Shown: piece after piece, positions 5,479-6,346 of the stretch
Layout: every line of letters starts with the position of its first letter
Numbering within the stretch: the stretch's first letter is position 1
From: Acidobacteriota bacterium
GTDB lineage: Bacteria; Acidobacteriota; Polarisedimenticolia; J045
Assembly: GCA_027064265.1 (NCBI GenBank)
Contig: JAMOQA010000538.1
Location: 1 to 6,346 of the forward strand
Length of the DNA: 6,346 bases
Direction of reading: 5' to 3'
Notes under the pieces: generated by a model
What the model was told of the DNA's origin: nothing
Databases searched by the model: none
The model's input: the letters and a program-made list of their open reading frames with translations, nothing else
Position numbers and translations under genes: made by a program

Positions 5479-6143
5479 AGCTCCTCGAGCTGGTCGCGCT
5501 GGAGAAGCGGTACGGGGAAAGGCCGGTCCTCCGGGGTGTCGACCTCGCCGTCGACGAAGGGGAACGCGTGGTCCTGGTCGGACCCTCGGGGTGCGGCAAG
5601 ACGACGCTGCTGCGGCTGGTGGCGGGCCTCGATGCGCCGGACGGCGGCGAGATCCGCCTCGCCGGAGAGGTGGTCTCGCGGGCCGGCGCCGTGATCGTGT
5701 CGCCGGAGGCCCGCGGGATCGGGATGGTCTTCCAGGACCTCGCCCTCTGGCCCCACATGACCGCCCGGGAGAACGTCGCCTTCCCCCTCCGGGCGAGGGG
5801 GGTGCCGCGGCGCGAGCGGGATCGCCGGGTGGCGGAGCTGCTCGAGCTGGTCGGGCTGCCGGACGCCGGCGACCGCCGGCCGGCGGAGCTCTCCGGTGGC
5901 CAGCGCCAGCGGGTCGCCCTCGCCCGGGCGCTCGCAGCGGAACCGCGTCTGCTGCTCCTCGACGAGCCGTTCACCAGCCTGGACCCGGAGCTCGCCGACC
6001 GGCTCCGCGGCGACCTGGTCGCCCTCCAGGAGCGCCTCGGCTTCACCCTCCTCCACGTGACCCACGACCGGGAGGAAGCCCGCCAGCTCGCCACCCGCGT
6101 CGTCACGCTGCACCGGGGACACCTCGGCGAGGAGGCCCGGTAG
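5475..6143 (+). CDS. ABC importer ATPase, short form without C-terminal regulatory domain
   Basis: The 222-residue nucleotide-binding subunit has every core motif: aromatic Y13 of the A-loop, Walker A GPSGCGKTT (36-44), Q-loop VFQD with Q87, ABC signature LSGGQRQR (139-146), Walker B LLLLDEP (159-165, catalytic E164), D-loop SLD (168-170) and H-loop H197. It should hydrolyse ATP on the cytoplasmic face and power the preceding permease. The family members that pair with FbpB-like permeases are typically about 350 residues with a C-terminal TOBE domain. This protein ends about 25 residues after the H-loop and has none. The end looks natural, not frameshifted, since a hairpin and a convergent gene follow at once. 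The start overlaps the permease stop and has GGGAGG about seven bases upstream. Without the partner genes the family would read only as a generic importer ATPase. Confidence 0.95.
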   Translation: MKLLELVALEKRYGERPVLRGVDLAVDEGERVVLVGPSGCGKTTLLRLVAGLDAPDGGEIRLAGEVVSRAGAVIVSPEARGIGMVFQDLALWPHMTARENVAFPLRARGVPRRERDRRVAELLELVGLPDAGDRRPAELSGGQRQRVALARALAAEPRLLLLDEPFTSLDPELADRLRGDLVALQERLGFTLLHVTHDREEARQLATRVVTLHRGHLGEEAR

Positions 6144-6153
6144 CGGATCGTGT

Positions 6154-6170
6154 CCCCGGCGTCGCCGGGG
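6154..6170. terminator. Hairpin between convergent genes, possible bidirectional terminator
   Basis: CCCCGGCG and CGCCGGGG are perfect eight-base inverted arms around a single T, giving a seven-base stem with a three-base loop in RNA. It lies 10 bases past the ATPase stop and before the stop of the convergent gene at 6188, the right place for a shared terminator. Neither strand has a T tract after it, so termination is inferred from position and stem strength only. Confidence 0.45.
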
Positions 6171-6187
6171 GGAGCGGCGAGGAGGAA

Positions 6188-6346
6188 TCAGCCTCCCCGG
6201 AGTGCATGCCGCGCGACGAGGATCCAGGCGTGCCGACCGTCGCCCGTGCCGGTGGGGCCGCCGAAGCGCGTGCGCTCCAGGCGCTCGATCTCCCAGCCGT
6301 CCCGGAACGCCGTTCGAAGCTCTTCTTCCCTGACGCGCCGGGGGCC
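6188..6346 (-). CDS. C-terminus of a probable class I SAM-dependent methyltransferase (partial)
   Basis: Only the last 52 codons and the TGA are inside the window; the gene continues past the right edge. The visible piece begins GPRRVREEELRTAF, continues RDGWEIERLERTRF, then a glycine-rich loop (GGPTGTGDG), and ends RHAWILVARHALRGG. This order, with 'E-E-L-R-x-A-F-x-x-G-W' leading to a strand, a variable loop and a final A-W-x-x-x-x-R strand, is the usual end of small class I methyltransferases. The SAM-binding motifs lie outside the window, so neither the substrate nor the subfamily can be named. The frame is open to the edge and is convergent with the ABC operon. Confidence that it codes is good; confidence in the methyltransferase assignment is moderate. 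Confidence 0.65.
   Translation of the reverse strand, partial: GPRRVREEELRTAFRDGWEIERLERTRFGGPTGTGDGRHAWILVARHALRGG

Overview
The window is uniformly GC-rich (roughly 70% by eye) bacterial chromosomal DNA. Codons end mostly in G or C, Shine-Dalgarno sequences are strong, and genes overlap by one to four bases. Protein style (small zinc ribbon, AAA_14/DUF4143 ATPase, AfuA-type binding lipoprotein, DUF1080-like lipoprotein) suggests a Gram-negative from the deltaproteobacterial or a neighbouring high-GC lineage. That assignment is an impression, not a proof. No rRNA, tRNA, CRISPR array, transposase or phage gene was seen.

Left part (1-453). A leader without a convincing gene carries two hairpin-forming repeats built on TCCGGA. 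It is followed by a 63-residue zinc-ribbon protein on the plus strand (232-423). Thirty bases separate this gene from the end of a convergent minus-strand gene, and those bases hold another TCCGGA-containing palindrome.

Middle part (454-2094). A stand-alone AAA+ ATPase with a C-terminal DUF4143 domain is encoded on the minus strand (454-1641). An AT-richer, TGCA-rich patch upstream of its start probably holds its promoter or operator. The divergent intergenic region up to 2094 contains a 67-bp nested inverted repeat (1900-1966), the most structured non-coding signal here.

Right part (2095-6143). Four plus-strand genes are packed as one probable operon: a jelly-roll (DUF1080/LamG-like) lipoprotein, an AfuA/FbpA-type periplasmic binding lipoprotein, a fused two-domain permease of about 12 membrane segments, and a short ABC ATPase. 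Together they form a complete type I ABC importer in the ferric-iron/AfuABC architecture. The binding protein lacks the paired tyrosines of classical ferric-binding proteins, so the substrate is open. The lead lipoprotein is an unusual partner for such an importer.

Right edge (6144-6346). A GC-rich hairpin lies between the operon and the 3' end of a convergent minus-strand gene. The last 52 residues of that gene look like the C-terminus of a class I SAM-dependent methyltransferase.
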